64,000 nucleotides of DNA from Prolixibacteraceae bacterium (GCA_028683385.1 JAQUIJ010000003.1:186001-250000); one strand, 5' to 3'. Numbered from the stretch's first letter, positions 43,194 through 52,751 are shown. Numbers and translations are program-made. Notes: a model not told the origin generated them from the sequence alone.

Positions 43194-44258
43194 TTATTTC
43201 TCTGCCGGAAATAAGTCGCAGCTAATCGGGTAATGATCGGAGTGATTTAGCGAGGAAACTTCGAAATTGTAACTGGTAAATTTGGGGCTGTATAAAATGT
43301 AATCGATGCGGAACGATGGTAGTTTCCCGTTGTATGTATTGGCTGTTCCTTTTCCTGATTCGGTAAAGGAATCTTTCAGATCACCCCGAACCGTTCGATA
43401 TGTAAACGAAACCGGGGTATCATTGAAATCGCCGCAGACAATCACCGGGTAAGGGCATTGATTCAAATGTTCGCGTAACGTAGCAGCCTGTTCGGCTCTT
43501 TTGATAATGGCATCTTTGAATTTCACACTCAACTCCTTTATTTGCGTCATCGTTTTCTTCTGGTTTTCAAAATTCATCGAGTCGATTGAATTGATTTCGG
43601 TTGGGCGTAAGCGGTACGATTGGAGGTGACAATTATAAACTCTTACCGTATCCGAATTCAGTAAAATATCGGTATAAATAATCATGTTCCCCGAATTGTT
43701 GAATCTGATCTCACCCATGTTCAGGATTGGGAAACGGGTTAGTGTAAGCTGCCCTCCGGCATGACTGGTATGAGCCAATTGCATGTGATTAATCTGCGGA
43801 AGTTTACTATTGGCAACATCAAAAATCTGTCGTTTATTGAGTCGGACTTCCTGAAGGCAAATAATATCGGCATTATTTTGTCGCAGATAATCCAAAATAT
43901 GATCAGCATTTTCTTTGGTCGGAAACTGATTGCTTCCCATAAAATACTTGACATTATAACTGATAATCTTAATCCCCTTTTCCTTTGTTTGCTGCCCATA
44001 AAATTGCAAATAATTGCCGATTTGATTATACCCGGACAAAATAACAACTAGAGATAAAAGGATGAATACAGGCTTGAGAAATATCCATAATACGATGAAA
44101 ATAAGATTGATCACCAGAATGTATGGATAGGCCATTCCGAATAAGGCAGCAAACCAAAGCTTTTCGGGGCTTAGAAAAACTGATATTGTTGCAAACACAA
44201 GTGCCGCTGCTGCTATCAGATTTAAAAGCAAAAGGGTATATACAAAAAATTGTTTCAA
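43194..44258 (-). CDS. Endonuclease/exonuclease/phosphatase family protein, membrane anchored
   Basis: A 354-residue protein with two or three N-terminal membrane helices (about residues 1-80) and an EEP domain: ISYNVKYF, IICLQEVRLN (metal Glu), VCGDFNDTP and the final SDHYPI (catalytic His). The fold covers nucleases, sphingomyelinases and inositol phosphatases; the substrate cannot be told. The EEP domain most likely faces the outside. This type is common in Bacteroidota. Confidence 0.9.
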   Translation of the reverse strand: MKQFFVYTLLLLNLIAAAALVFATISVFLSPEKLWFAALFGMAYPYILVINLIFIVLWIFLKPVFILLSLVVILSGYNQIGNYLQFYGQQTKEKGIKIISYNVKYFMGSNQFPTKENADHILDYLRQNNADIICLQEVRLNKRQIFDVANSKLPQINHMQLAHTSHAGGQLTLTRFPILNMGEIRFNNSGNMIIYTDILLNSDTVRVYNCHLQSYRLRPTEINSIDSMNFENQKKTMTQIKELSVKFKDAIIKRAEQAATLREHLNQCPYPVIVCGDFNDTPVSFTYRTVRGDLKDSFTESGKGTANTYNGKLPSFRIDYILYSPKFTSYNFEVSSLNHSDHYPISCDLFPAEK

Positions 44259-44332
44259 CGAGATTGTGGTTTAGATTCCAACTTCACATTTGATCGCTTG
44301 CTCCTTCAACAAATATAGGAAATTTTGGGAGT

Positions 44333-44360
44333 CAGAAGACAGAAGACAGAAGACAGAAGA
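44333..44360. repeat. Short tandem repeat, 4 x CAGAAGA
   Basis: Four exact copies of a 7-base unit lie between the nuclease gene start (44258) and the prmC stop (44368). The tract is outside coding sequence. Confidence 0.85.
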
Positions 44361-44367
44361 AATCCAA

Positions 44368-45216
44368 TTACCGAATCCATCGGCATTCAATCATCCGGTC
44401 CTTTCCATGAATATCTTTTTTCAGTATAACCTTAGAAAATCCTTTTTGTTGTAGCATTGTGAAACATTCGCTCCCAAAAGCTTCGTTGATTTCAAAATAG
44501 AGTCGTCCTTTGTTTTTTAGGTGAATTTTGGAGAAATCGGCAATCCGTTGGTAGAAAATTAATGGGTTTTCATCAGGCACGAACAAGGCTAATTCGGGCT
44601 CGTGGTCAAGCACATTTTTCTCCATAAGGGTCTTTTCTGTTTCACGAATGTAAGGTGGGTTGCTTACAATAATATCCAGTTCAGGAAAACTAAAGTCAGG
44701 TACATTGTTTAAAATATCATATGGAATGACAGAGACTTCAGCGGAATTTAGCTCCGAATTTCGTTTGGCAGTTTCGAGACAAACAGGCGAAATGTCGCAG
44801 GCCAAAACTGTTGATTGAGGTATGTTTTTTTGAAGTGAAATGGCGATACAGCCTGTTCCTGTACCGATATCCAGAATGGATGGTTTCGAGCTTTTATTTT
44901 CCTGAATAATCCATTGAACCAGTTCTTCTGTTTCAGGTCGTGGAATCAGAACTTCAGGAACTGTATAAAAAGGCAATTCGTAAAATTCGGTCGTTCCCAG
45001 AATGTACTGGATCGGTTCCTGATTTTTAAGGCGTGCAACTATTTTTTCGATTTCCGATAACTCTTCTTTGTTGAGTTCTTCGTCTTTGGCAAGTAAAAAC
45101 TGTGTGCGCGAGTACCCTTTCAGCTTTTCGAAAATCAGGAAAGTTAGACTTTCAATTTCTTCTTTCGAGTAGATTCCTGTCAATTCTTTTTTGACGAATG
45201 CAATACCTGCTTTCAT
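44368..45216 (-). CDS. prmC: Release factor glutamine N5-methyltransferase
   Basis: A 282-residue PrmC/HemK enzyme that methylates the GGQ glutamine of peptide chain release factors. It has the N-terminal helical domain, the SAM-binding ILDIGTGTGCIA, and the substrate motif SNPPYI. I use the ATG at 45216; the TTG at 45234 is the upstream alternative. The gene is divergent from ribD with 35 bases between starts. Confidence 0.94.
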   Translation of the reverse strand: MKAGIAFVKKELTGIYSKEEIESLTFLIFEKLKGYSRTQFLLAKDEELNKEELSEIEKIVARLKNQEPIQYILGTTEFYELPFYTVPEVLIPRPETEELVQWIIQENKSSKPSILDIGTGTGCIAISLQKNIPQSTVLACDISPVCLETAKRNSELNSAEVSVIPYDILNNVPDFSFPELDIIVSNPPYIRETEKTLMEKNVLDHEPELALFVPDENPLIFYQRIADFSKIHLKNKGRLYFEINEAFGSECFTMLQQKGFSKVILKKDIHGKDRMIECRWIR

Positions 45217-45222
45217 TATTGT

Positions 45223-45230
45223 TATTTTTG
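45223..45230 (+). promoter_or_regulatory. -7 promoter box of ribD
   Basis: TATTTTTG matches TAnnTTTG, 21 bases before the ATG at 45252. The -33 box is not clear. Confidence 0.4.
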
Positions 45231-45251
45231 CCAAAGTTAATTTTTTCGCCG

Positions 45252-46292
45252 ATGAGTACGCCCGAAACTTTTATGCAACGCTGTCTCGACCTTGCCATGC
45301 TTGGAATAGGAGAAGTGGCTCCCAATCCGATGGTGGGTTGTGTAATTGTGCACAACGGGAAAATCATTGGTGAAGGTTACCACGAAAAATTTGGGCAACC
45401 TCATGCTGAAGTGAATGCCATTCGTTCGGTAAAAAATCCGGAATTGCTGAAGGAGTCAACTTTGTATGTTTCGCTTGAACCGTGCGCGCATTTTGGGAAA
45501 ACTCCACCGTGCTCCGATTTGATCATCGAAAACCAGATTCCTAAAGTGGTAATAGGAACTATTGATCCGTTTGCAGCAGTGGCCGGCAAAGGAATTGAGC
45601 GCATGAAAAGAGCAGGAATTGAGGTTGAAGTAGGACTTTTGGAGAAAAAATGCCGAACGATTAACCGCCGGTTTTTTACTTTTCACGAGCAAAAACGTCC
45701 GTACATTATTCTGAAATGGGCTCAAACGCTCGACGGTTTTATCGATACCGATCGCACCGAAACGAAACATCCAACCTGGATTACCAACGCGTTGGCCAAA
45801 CGGTTGGTTCACAAACAGCGCTCCGAAGAATCGGCCATCTTGATTGGTACAAACACGGCAGAGTATGATAATCCTGCGCTAACTGTACGCGAATGGACCG
45901 GTTCACAACCCATTCGCATGGTGCTCGACCGCTCCGGAAGACTAAATAAGAACCTGACTATTTTTGATGGCAAAGCTCCAACCTGGGTTTTTACCGGGAT
46001 TGATCTGCCGGACAGTGAAAATCTGAAATTCATCAAACTCGACTTTGACCATAATATTTTGCCACAAATGATGGAAGAGCTCTACAAAAGAGAAATTCTT
46101 TCGGTTATTGTTGAAGGTGGCAGGGAACTACTAAATTCTTTTCTCGACATGGATTTGTGGGATGAAGCTTTCGTTTATACCGGAAATCAATTCTTCGGGA
46201 AAGGAGTAGCGGCTCCACACATTTCAGGAAAAACCATTGCTTACCGAAAGTTAGACGATTGCAAATTGCATGTTTTGAAAAGAAAAGTTTGA
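45252..46292 (+). CDS. ribD: Riboflavin biosynthesis deaminase/reductase
   Basis: A 346-residue bifunctional enzyme for steps two and three of riboflavin synthesis. The deaminase domain (about 1-145) shows HAEVNAI and the zinc-binding EPCAHFGKTPPCSD; the reductase domain follows with GTNTAEYDNP and VEGGRELLNSF. The start at 45252 (MSTPETFMQRC) fits the family; the earlier ATG at 45198 lies before the -7 box. Confidence 0.95.
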   Translation: MSTPETFMQRCLDLAMLGIGEVAPNPMVGCVIVHNGKIIGEGYHEKFGQPHAEVNAIRSVKNPELLKESTLYVSLEPCAHFGKTPPCSDLIIENQIPKVVIGTIDPFAAVAGKGIERMKRAGIEVEVGLLEKKCRTINRRFFTFHEQKRPYIILKWAQTLDGFIDTDRTETKHPTWITNALAKRLVHKQRSEESAILIGTNTAEYDNPALTVREWTGSQPIRMVLDRSGRLNKNLTIFDGKAPTWVFTGIDLPDSENLKFIKLDFDHNILPQMMEELYKREILSVIVEGGRELLNSFLDMDLWDEAFVYTGNQFFGKGVAAPHISGKTIAYRKLDDCKLHVLKRKV

Positions 46293-46408
46293 ACAGAATT
46301 ATTCGGATTTCCTGAATCTAAGGTCATCATTGCTCCTCAATTTTTCCATTTGCTTTTATGTCGTTTTTTAATGAAATTTAGTCGCAATAAACAAATCAGA
46401 GAAAACCG

Positions 46409-47872
46409 ATGGCTTTTTTGTTCGATATATGGAAATCATTACCTAGTTTGGTGACCATCCTTTATTTCTTAACGGTTGTCTTTACAGCCATTCTTATTAT
46501 TTTAGAAAATCGAAATCCTCAGAAAACAATCAGTTGGATTCTGGTTTTGGTTTTGTTACCGTTTATTGGAATTGTGATTTACCTGTTTTTTGGTCAGGAA
46601 TACCGCAAAACCAAAATGTATTCACGCAAGGGATTGAAACACCTTGAACGACTTCGGAACCTGACTCTGGAACAACTCGATAACCTTCCGAAGAATCATT
46701 TTCAGATCAGCGAAAAGCTTTATTCGAAGAAGAGGCTTATGAATTTGTTGCTTTCCAATTCTAACGCCATTTTGACCAACGACAACGAAATCCAGATTTT
46801 GCACAATGGCGCTGAAACCTTTCCGGAGATATTCAGAGTCATGGAGGAGGCGAAGCACCACATTCACCTTGAATATTATATTATTGAAAATGACCGAATC
46901 GGGAATTATCTCAGGGAGCTTCTGATCAGGAAGGCTCAGGAAGGCATTGAAGTCCGGTTGATATTTGACGATGTGGGAAGTTGGGAACTAAAAAAGAAGT
47001 TCATTAAGTCGATGTCGGATGCTGGAGTCAAGGTCGATTGTTTTATGAAGGTTCGCTTCCCGATGCTGACTTCCAGAGTTAATTACCGCAATCATCGTAA
47101 AATTTTAGTGGTCGATGGCGAAACGGCTTTTGTTGGAGGTTTGAATTTTGCCGATCGTTATCAGGATGGAGTCCCGGGAATTGGCCCTTGGCGCGATACG
47201 CACCTGAAGGTGACAGGTGGCGGCGCTACAGCTCTTCAAATCATTTTTATGGCCGATTGGTATTTCGTTTCGAAAGAGATTTTGAAAGGTGAGGATTATT
47301 TTAAACCGTTTGTATCGGGGAATGGGAAATTGGTTCAGATGACGGCCAGTGGACCAGATTCGGATTGGGAAAGCATTAGTCAGGCTTATTTTGTCGCCAT
47401 TTCTTCGGCTACCGATTATGTGTATATTTCAACGCCTTATCTGATGCCAACTGATGATATTGTTACTGCTCTGAAAACTTCGGCATTGGGGGGTATTGAT
47501 GTGCGGATTATTGTACCCGGTTTATCTGATGCCATAACTCCCAAATGGGGAACAAATTCATACGTTGAGGAATTACTTGAGGCTGGTGTGAAAGTTTATT
47601 TCTACAAAGCTGGCTTCACGCACAGCAAAGTTATTGTTTCTGATGGTGTTTTCTCTTCGGTCGGAACCGCAAACCTGGATTTCAGGAGCCTTGAAACCAA
47701 TTTTGAAGTTAATGCCATGATTTATGACGAAGAAATCGCCAAAGTCCTAACGAATCAGTTTTTGGAAGATCAGGAAAAAAGCGAGCTGGTTATCTTGGAA
47801 GAATGGCAAAAACGGCCTCGAATGAACAAGATCAAAGAGTCGTTTGCCCGTATTTTAGCCCCTATGCTCTAA
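46409..47872 (+). CDS. cls: Cardiolipin synthase (PLD family)
   Basis: A 487-residue membrane enzyme that joins two phosphatidylglycerols into cardiolipin. Two N-terminal membrane helices are followed by two PLD motifs: NHRKILVVDG with GGLNFADRY, and THSKVIVSDG with GTANLDFRS (HxK in both). Length and the N-terminal segment match ClsA-type enzymes. Confidence 0.93.
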   Translation: MAFLFDIWKSLPSLVTILYFLTVVFTAILIILENRNPQKTISWILVLVLLPFIGIVIYLFFGQEYRKTKMYSRKGLKHLERLRNLTLEQLDNLPKNHFQISEKLYSKKRLMNLLLSNSNAILTNDNEIQILHNGAETFPEIFRVMEEAKHHIHLEYYIIENDRIGNYLRELLIRKAQEGIEVRLIFDDVGSWELKKKFIKSMSDAGVKVDCFMKVRFPMLTSRVNYRNHRKILVVDGETAFVGGLNFADRYQDGVPGIGPWRDTHLKVTGGGATALQIIFMADWYFVSKEILKGEDYFKPFVSGNGKLVQMTASGPDSDWESISQAYFVAISSATDYVYISTPYLMPTDDIVTALKTSALGGIDVRIIVPGLSDAITPKWGTNSYVEELLEAGVKVYFYKAGFTHSKVIVSDGVFSSVGTANLDFRSLETNFEVNAMIYDEEIAKVLTNQFLEDQEKSELVILEEWQKRPRMNKIKESFARILAPML

Positions 47873-47975
47873 CTTTCAAACTACACTTTCATCTCCTGAA
47901 ACATGTCATTCGAATGTTTTTATTAGGGTAAATTAACTGAAAATTGTCTCTTTTGAAAACCTAAAAATCAATGAC

Positions 47976-48545
47976 ATGGACAGAAAAGAATTTTTCCGAA
48001 ATTCGCTGGTAGCCAGCGCATGTGCCGGATGTTTTTTATTGCCTTCCACCAGCCTAATGGCTTCAGAGAGTTCGGTTTCAGAAACTGAAGATGAAAAGTA
48101 CAAACAACTGCTTCAGGAAAAGGAGTTCATTCAAAACTGGCTGACAGACTTACTTGAAACTATTGATGAAAACCTTGATGAGCCATCCAAGGTTTTTCTT
48201 CTGGCTGGTTGTGGTAGAGGTTGTTTTAATCGGCACAAGTTTAAAAGAGACATTGCAGAAAAGGGCAAAGGTGATCTGGATAAGTTGATTGAAGCTTATA
48301 AAAGCAACTTCGAAGTGTGGAAAGAAGGAAATACAGTTCACGTGCGTTATGGTGAAGTTTCACAAGGGTGCTATTGTCCGGCTGCAAAATATCGCCCGGC
48401 CAAGCCTAATGATCTGCATTGCGAATGTACCCGGGCTACACATCAAACCATATTTGAAACTGCACTTGGTCGACCTATTGATGTGAAAATTCTGGAATCG
48501 GTTCGTCGTGGGAACAAAACCTGTCACTTTTTGGCAACGGTATAA
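47976..48545 (+). CDS. Tat-like exported protein with seven mature cysteines, unknown function
   Basis: A 189-residue protein starting MDRKEFFRNSLVA, like a Tat-type signal (R/K pair then F), followed by a hydrophobic segment. The mature part has a short coiled coil and Cys-rich motifs CGRGC, CYC, CEC and a final TCHF. Cysteine spacing and GCYCPA recall uncharacterised domain proteins (perhaps DUF6144-like; not certain). It could bind a metal or cofactor, which would fit export of a folded protein by Tat. It is monocistronic, upstream of a MITE-like element. Confidence 0.7.
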   Translation: MDRKEFFRNSLVASACAGCFLLPSTSLMASESSVSETEDEKYKQLLQEKEFIQNWLTDLLETIDENLDEPSKVFLLAGCGRGCFNRHKFKRDIAEKGKGDLDKLIEAYKSNFEVWKEGNTVHVRYGEVSQGCYCPAAKYRPAKPNDLHCECTRATHQTIFETALGRPIDVKILESVRRGNKTCHFLATV

Positions 48546-48565
48546 ATTCGAATTACGACAATAAA

Positions 48566-48718
48566 GAGGCTGTATAATAAGTCAAAATATACGAAAGTCA
48601 CTTCATCCCGAATTTATTTCGGGATCTGATGTTTATCTTGAAATCCTGAAACCCCGCCTGCCAAGCGAGCGGGCAGGAAGTTCAGGATGACTACATAAAT
48701 GACTTTTTATACAGCCTC
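48566..48718. mobile_element. MITE-like element, about 153 bp
   Basis: Terminal inverted repeats of 19 bp (48566-48584 GAGGCTGTATAATAAGTCA; 48700-48718 its complement with one mismatch) flank non-coding sequence. Inside are two further palindromic parts: ATCCCGAATTTATTTCGGGAT (48605-48625 region) and a GC-rich CCTGCC/GGCAGG hairpin near 48657-48677. There is no transposase gene and no clear target duplication. Its termini resemble those of IS families in Bacteroidota, so it is probably a non-autonomous element. Confidence 0.6.
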
Positions 48719-48741
48719 AGCTATTTCCTCAAGTTTATCGA

Positions 48742-50208
48742 CTACAAACTGTCGCCAAAATCGTGACGGAATTTAGCTACTAATTTATCGACCCAATCGC
48801 CAATCGGTTTCAATTTCCCCACAAAAAAGCGCAACACCGGAGGTTCTTCAGTCCATTCCAATCCACCCACTAGATGGCGGTTGTCGTAAAGCCATTGGAT
48901 ACGATCTTCAGCATATTTAACTTGAGACAAGGTGAAGACCCTGCGAGGGAATGCCAGACGAAGCAATTCAACATCGGCCAAAACATCATCGCCATTTTCA
49001 TCGCGTACACTTGAAATGGTTCCGCGTTCCATACCACGAATTCCGGAACAAATATACATCGCAGCAGCAAGCGCTCCGGCTGGATATTGTGTTTGGGGAA
49101 TATGCGATAAAAATTGACCAGCATCCAAATGGCATCCTAAACCTCCGGAAGGTGTAATTACCGGAATTCCTCGTTTATCAAGCGCATCGACCAGATATTT
49201 GATAAATGTTGGCGAATGGCTGATTACATTAAAATCCAGGGTTTCGTACAAACCAACTGCCATTGCTTCAATTTCACGCACACTCATACCTCCATAAGTT
49301 AAGAAGCCTTCGTAGAGTGGCACCCAGTCGCGCATTTTCATGTAAATATCATGATTGTTTGTGCATATACCACCACCACGCGTACAACTAACTTTTCTTC
49401 CTGAGAAATAAGAAAAATCAGTGTAGCTCAACATTTCATGCAAAATATCTTTGATCGGCTTGTTTTGATACCCTTCTTCCCTGACTTTAATGAAGTAGAG
49501 ATTTTCGTTGATCAAGCTGATATCCATCAGAATCAAGATGCCATGAGTTTTCGCAATTGCTGAAACTTCCCGAAGGTTTGCCATCGAGAATGGTTGACCG
49601 CCGATCAGGTTGGTCCCGGCTTCAAAACGGATATAAGCTACATTTTCAGCGCCCCATTTTTCAATTACCTTGTTCAGTTTATTGATGTCCATGTTTCCTT
49701 TGAACGGGAAACTACTTTTCGTTTTGAGGGCTTCGTCGGTATAAATTTCTTCAACAACGCTACCCATCATTTCAATGTGAGCTTTGGTTGTAGTGAAATG
49801 GTAGTTCATCGGAACAACGGTTCCGGGTTTGCAGAAAGACTTGGCGATAATGTGTTCTGCTGCACGGCCCTGGTGAACCGGAAGAAAGAATTTTTGATTG
49901 AAAACGTCGCTGATAGCTTTTTCGAGTTTGGTGTAACTGGCTGATCCGGCATACGAATCATCAGCAACACTCATTGCTGCTACCTGGTTGTCGCTCATGG
50001 CATTAGTGCCTGAATCGGTTAACATGTCGAGGTAAACATCCTTGTTTTGAAGCAGAAAGGTATTAAATCCAGCTCCAAATATTGACTCCTTGCGTTCTTC
50101 GATTGGTAAAAGGTTAAGTTTTTGAACTACACGCACTTTATGCATTTCAAGTGGTGTAACTTCACCGCTGTAAAATTTTACAGTTCTCAATTGTTCGAAA
50201 TTCTCCAT
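48742..50208 (-). CDS. Tyrosine phenol-lyase-like beta-eliminating lyase (tryptophanase family)
   Basis: A 488-residue PLP enzyme of the tryptophanase/tyrosine phenol-lyase family. The PLP Lys is in SGRKVSC (about residue 272) and the ring-nitrogen Asp is at 229. Residues that separate the two enzymes look TPL-like: Thr139 (Asp in TnaA), Met393 and Arg395 in GMERG (Val/Ile in TnaA), and Phe461 (His in TnaA). However, the Arg that contacts PLP four residues after FYDATR in TPL is Leu232 here. It may therefore be a divergent lyase. Substrate is not settled; automatic annotation would probably call it tryptophanase. Confidence 0.85.
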   Translation of the reverse strand: MENFEQLRTVKFYSGEVTPLEMHKVRVVQKLNLLPIEERKESIFGAGFNTFLLQNKDVYLDMLTDSGTNAMSDNQVAAMSVADDSYAGSASYTKLEKAISDVFNQKFFLPVHQGRAAEHIIAKSFCKPGTVVPMNYHFTTTKAHIEMMGSVVEEIYTDEALKTKSSFPFKGNMDINKLNKVIEKWGAENVAYIRFEAGTNLIGGQPFSMANLREVSAIAKTHGILILMDISLINENLYFIKVREEGYQNKPIKDILHEMLSYTDFSYFSGRKVSCTRGGGICTNNHDIYMKMRDWVPLYEGFLTYGGMSVREIEAMAVGLYETLDFNVISHSPTFIKYLVDALDKRGIPVITPSGGLGCHLDAGQFLSHIPQTQYPAGALAAAMYICSGIRGMERGTISSVRDENGDDVLADVELLRLAFPRRVFTLSQVKYAEDRIQWLYDNRHLVGGLEWTEEPPVLRFFVGKLKPIGDWVDKLVAKFRHDFGDSL

Positions 50209-50643
50209 AAGTTAATTCTAAATTGGTTAGTTAACATTTAAATCCGAGCTCGCTTAAATCTGAGTAGCTCATACATAAATTGATTTTTGGTTTTGCGAGT
50301 ATAATAATAAATGATTTGTAATCAAAATGATGTGCTGAGTTTTGATTCGTAGCATAGAGGTGTTAATAAACATGAATATGTTATTTTATTGAACGCATTT
50401 GTAAGTGATTGATATTTGTCAACACCTCAATGATGTGGATTGAAAAGGTTCACTTGTTGATTGTTTCCAACTACAAATGAGGGTTGAGTGAAAATTTAGT
50501 TCTATTATATCTTAAGTGTTGTTTTTTAAATAGTTAATCGGTATGTTTAAGTTTATAAATCGCTGTTATTGTTTGAAGATTTAACGTAATTGAAAACTTT
50601 TAACCGGAAATCAAGGTTTTGGTAGTATAAATTATTCAGGCCA
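50209..50643. other. Divergent non-coding interval
   Basis: Between the lyase (minus) and GH16 (plus) genes. It holds an inverted pair GAGGTGTT (50357-50364) and AACACCTC (50421-50428), 56 bases apart, which could be a protein site or chance. No leader peptide of TnaC type was recognised and no clear promoter box was found. Confidence 0.35.
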
Positions 50644-51468
50644 ATGAAACAATTCTTCTTTTTTGTTTGTGTTTTGACCTTGTTAATTTCAGGAGGTTGT
50701 AAGGATAATCCAAAGGATCCGAATCCAGACTCTGAAATACCAGCGGGTTATCAATTGGTGTGGAGTGATGAATTTAACTACACTGGGTTGCCCGATGCGT
50801 CAAAATGGAGCTATGATATTGGTGGAAGCGGTTGGGGAAACGAAGAAGCACAATATTATACCGATTCACGCTTAGCGAATGCCGAAGTAAAAGGTGGTTA
50901 CCTTTTCATTAATGCCATAAAGGAAGATTTTGAAGGTAAAAAATATACCTCAGCCCGGTTAGTCACACGAACAAAAGGCGACTGGTTGTATGGACGAATT
51001 GAGGTGAGAGCCAAACTTCCTGATGGAGTAGGGATGTGGCCGGCAATCTGGATGCTGCCAACCGATTGGGCTTATGGTGGATGGCCTGCTAGTGGGGAAA
51101 TCGACATTATGGAAAATTTGGGATATATTCCATATTTTATTTCCGCAACTGTTCAAACGCAATCGTACAATTTCAGGAGTAATTCTCAAAAGCAAGCCAT
51201 TACTGGAGTTCCTGATTGTTATACTCAATTTTATAATTACATCCTTGAATGGGAAAGCAGCGAATTGCGGATCTATGTTGATTCAAAACTCTACCAAACT
51301 TTCAAAAATGAAGGAACTGGATATTTGGTCTGGCCTTTCGATAAAAAGTTTCACCTTATCCTGAATGTTGCTGTTGGAGGTACTTTTGGTGGCGCCCAGG
51401 GCATTGACGACAGCATTTTCCCACGTTCAATGGTGATTGATTATGTCAGGGTTTATCAGAAAAAATGA
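50644..51468 (+). CDS. Glycoside hydrolase family 16 lipoprotein (laminarinase-like)
   Basis: A 274-residue lipoprotein (signal and lipobox ISGGC, Cys19) with a GH16 beta-jelly-roll domain. The catalytic signature GEIDIME is at about residues 151-157, with Glu152 and Glu157 as nucleophile and acid/base. W-rich segments (GMWPAIWMLP) build the cleft. It should cut beta-1,3- or mixed-linkage glucans (laminarin) or related galactans at the cell surface. No SusC/D genes are adjacent. Confidence 0.93.
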   Translation: MKQFFFFVCVLTLLISGGCKDNPKDPNPDSEIPAGYQLVWSDEFNYTGLPDASKWSYDIGGSGWGNEEAQYYTDSRLANAEVKGGYLFINAIKEDFEGKKYTSARLVTRTKGDWLYGRIEVRAKLPDGVGMWPAIWMLPTDWAYGGWPASGEIDIMENLGYIPYFISATVQTQSYNFRSNSQKQAITGVPDCYTQFYNYILEWESSELRIYVDSKLYQTFKNEGTGYLVWPFDKKFHLILNVAVGGTFGGAQGIDDSIFPRSMVIDYVRVYQKK

Positions 51469-51542
51469 TTGGCATAGTTTTGAGTCCGCTGATTTTGAAA
51501 TCACTGAGTTGAATTTTCTCCCTCACTAAGAATTTATTCCTC

Positions 51543-51550
51543 TATCTTTG
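51543..51550 (+). promoter_or_regulatory. -7 promoter box of the DEAD-box helicase gene
   Basis: TATCTTTG, a perfect TAnnTTTG, 25 bases before the ATG. The -33 box is weak. Confidence 0.5.
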
Positions 51551-51575
51551 CCACAGAAACTTATCAGTATTAATT

Positions 51576-52718
51576 ATGTCATTTTCATCCTTCGGATTAT
51601 CGCCAGCTCTTGTAAAAGTATTGACTACGCAGAATTACACACAGCCTTATCCCATTCAAAAAGAAGTAATTCCGGCAATTTTGCAGCGAAAAGATTTATT
51701 AGGCATAGCTCCAACGGGTTCGGGAAAAACGGCTAGCTATGTTCTGCCCATTCTAACTAATCTGCAAGGTCAGGTGGCTACTAAAAACCGGCATGCCCGG
51801 GTTTTGGTTTTGGTGCCAACCCGCGAATTGGCGGTGCAGGTTCGCGATGTTTTCATCCAATTTGGAACCGAACTTCCGGAACGTGTAAAAACGATTGCCG
51901 TTTTTGGAGGCGTTTCTATCAATCCTCAAATGATCGGCTTACAGGGTGTTCAGGTCTTGGTTGCTACTCCTGGAAGGTTGCTCGAGCTGGTTGACTCGAA
52001 AGCGGTACACTTGTCAGAAATTGAAACGTTGGTTTTGGATGAAGCCGATAAAATGCTCAATCTGGGTTTTCAGGAAGAGATGACACGCATTTTTGCACTG
52101 CTACCCAGGAAACGTCAGAATCTTTTGTTGTCGGCTACTCTGAGTGATAAATTGGCCAGTATCAACCAAATTATTTTGCATGATCCGGTAGTGATTAAAA
52201 TTGAACCGGAAAAAGAAAACATTGATTTGATTGAGCAAACCGGCTATTTTGTTTCGCTGGAAAGGAAGGGCCCACTGTTGCGCTACATCATCAAAAAGAA
52301 CGAGTTGAAACAGGTGCTGGTTTTTACATCTTCCACTTATCAGGCCGATAATGTTGCCGATAAACTTTGCAAAAATGGTATTGATGCGGTTTCCATTCAC
52401 AGTAAAAAAAGCCAGGGAGCGCGCACCGAAGCTTTACGTGAATTTAAAACGGGTACACTTCGGGTTTTGGTTACTACCGATTTGTTGGCGCGTGGTATCG
52501 ACATTGAGTTTTTACCTCATGTAATCAATTACGAGTTGCCACGCTCGCCCAAGGATTACATTCACCGGATCGGACGTACTGGTCGTGCAGAGAATCCCGG
52601 CGAGGCCATCTCGTTTGTTACTCCTGAAGACCAACATCACTTTCGTGTCATTCAGAAAAAGATGGGCAAATGGGTGACTATGATCGACAGTGCTAATCTT
52701 GATTTGAAAGGATTCTAA
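51576..52718 (+). CDS. DEAD-box RNA helicase
   Basis: A 380-residue ATP-dependent RNA helicase with Q motif (FGLSPALVK, PIQKEVIP), Walker A APTGSGKT, PTRELA, DEAD (VLDEADKM), SAT, and the C-terminal HRIGRTGRA. The short C-terminal tail resembles RhlE-type helicases; it may act in ribosome assembly or RNA decay. The gene has its own promoter box. Confidence 0.95.
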   Translation: MSFSSFGLSPALVKVLTTQNYTQPYPIQKEVIPAILQRKDLLGIAPTGSGKTASYVLPILTNLQGQVATKNRHARVLVLVPTRELAVQVRDVFIQFGTELPERVKTIAVFGGVSINPQMIGLQGVQVLVATPGRLLELVDSKAVHLSEIETLVLDEADKMLNLGFQEEMTRIFALLPRKRQNLLLSATLSDKLASINQIILHDPVVIKIEPEKENIDLIEQTGYFVSLERKGPLLRYIIKKNELKQVLVFTSSTYQADNVADKLCKNGIDAVSIHSKKSQGARTEALREFKTGTLRVLVTTDLLARGIDIEFLPHVINYELPRSPKDYIHRIGRTGRAENPGEAISFVTPEDQHHFRVIQKKMGKWVTMIDSANLDLKGF

Positions 52719-52751
52719 GGTTTTAATTCATCTGACATTCAAAATGCAACT

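Noticed and set aside
50209-50643. tnaC-like leader peptide before the lyase
   Set aside because: No short open frame with a Trp codon followed by a Pro stretch was recognised on the minus strand.
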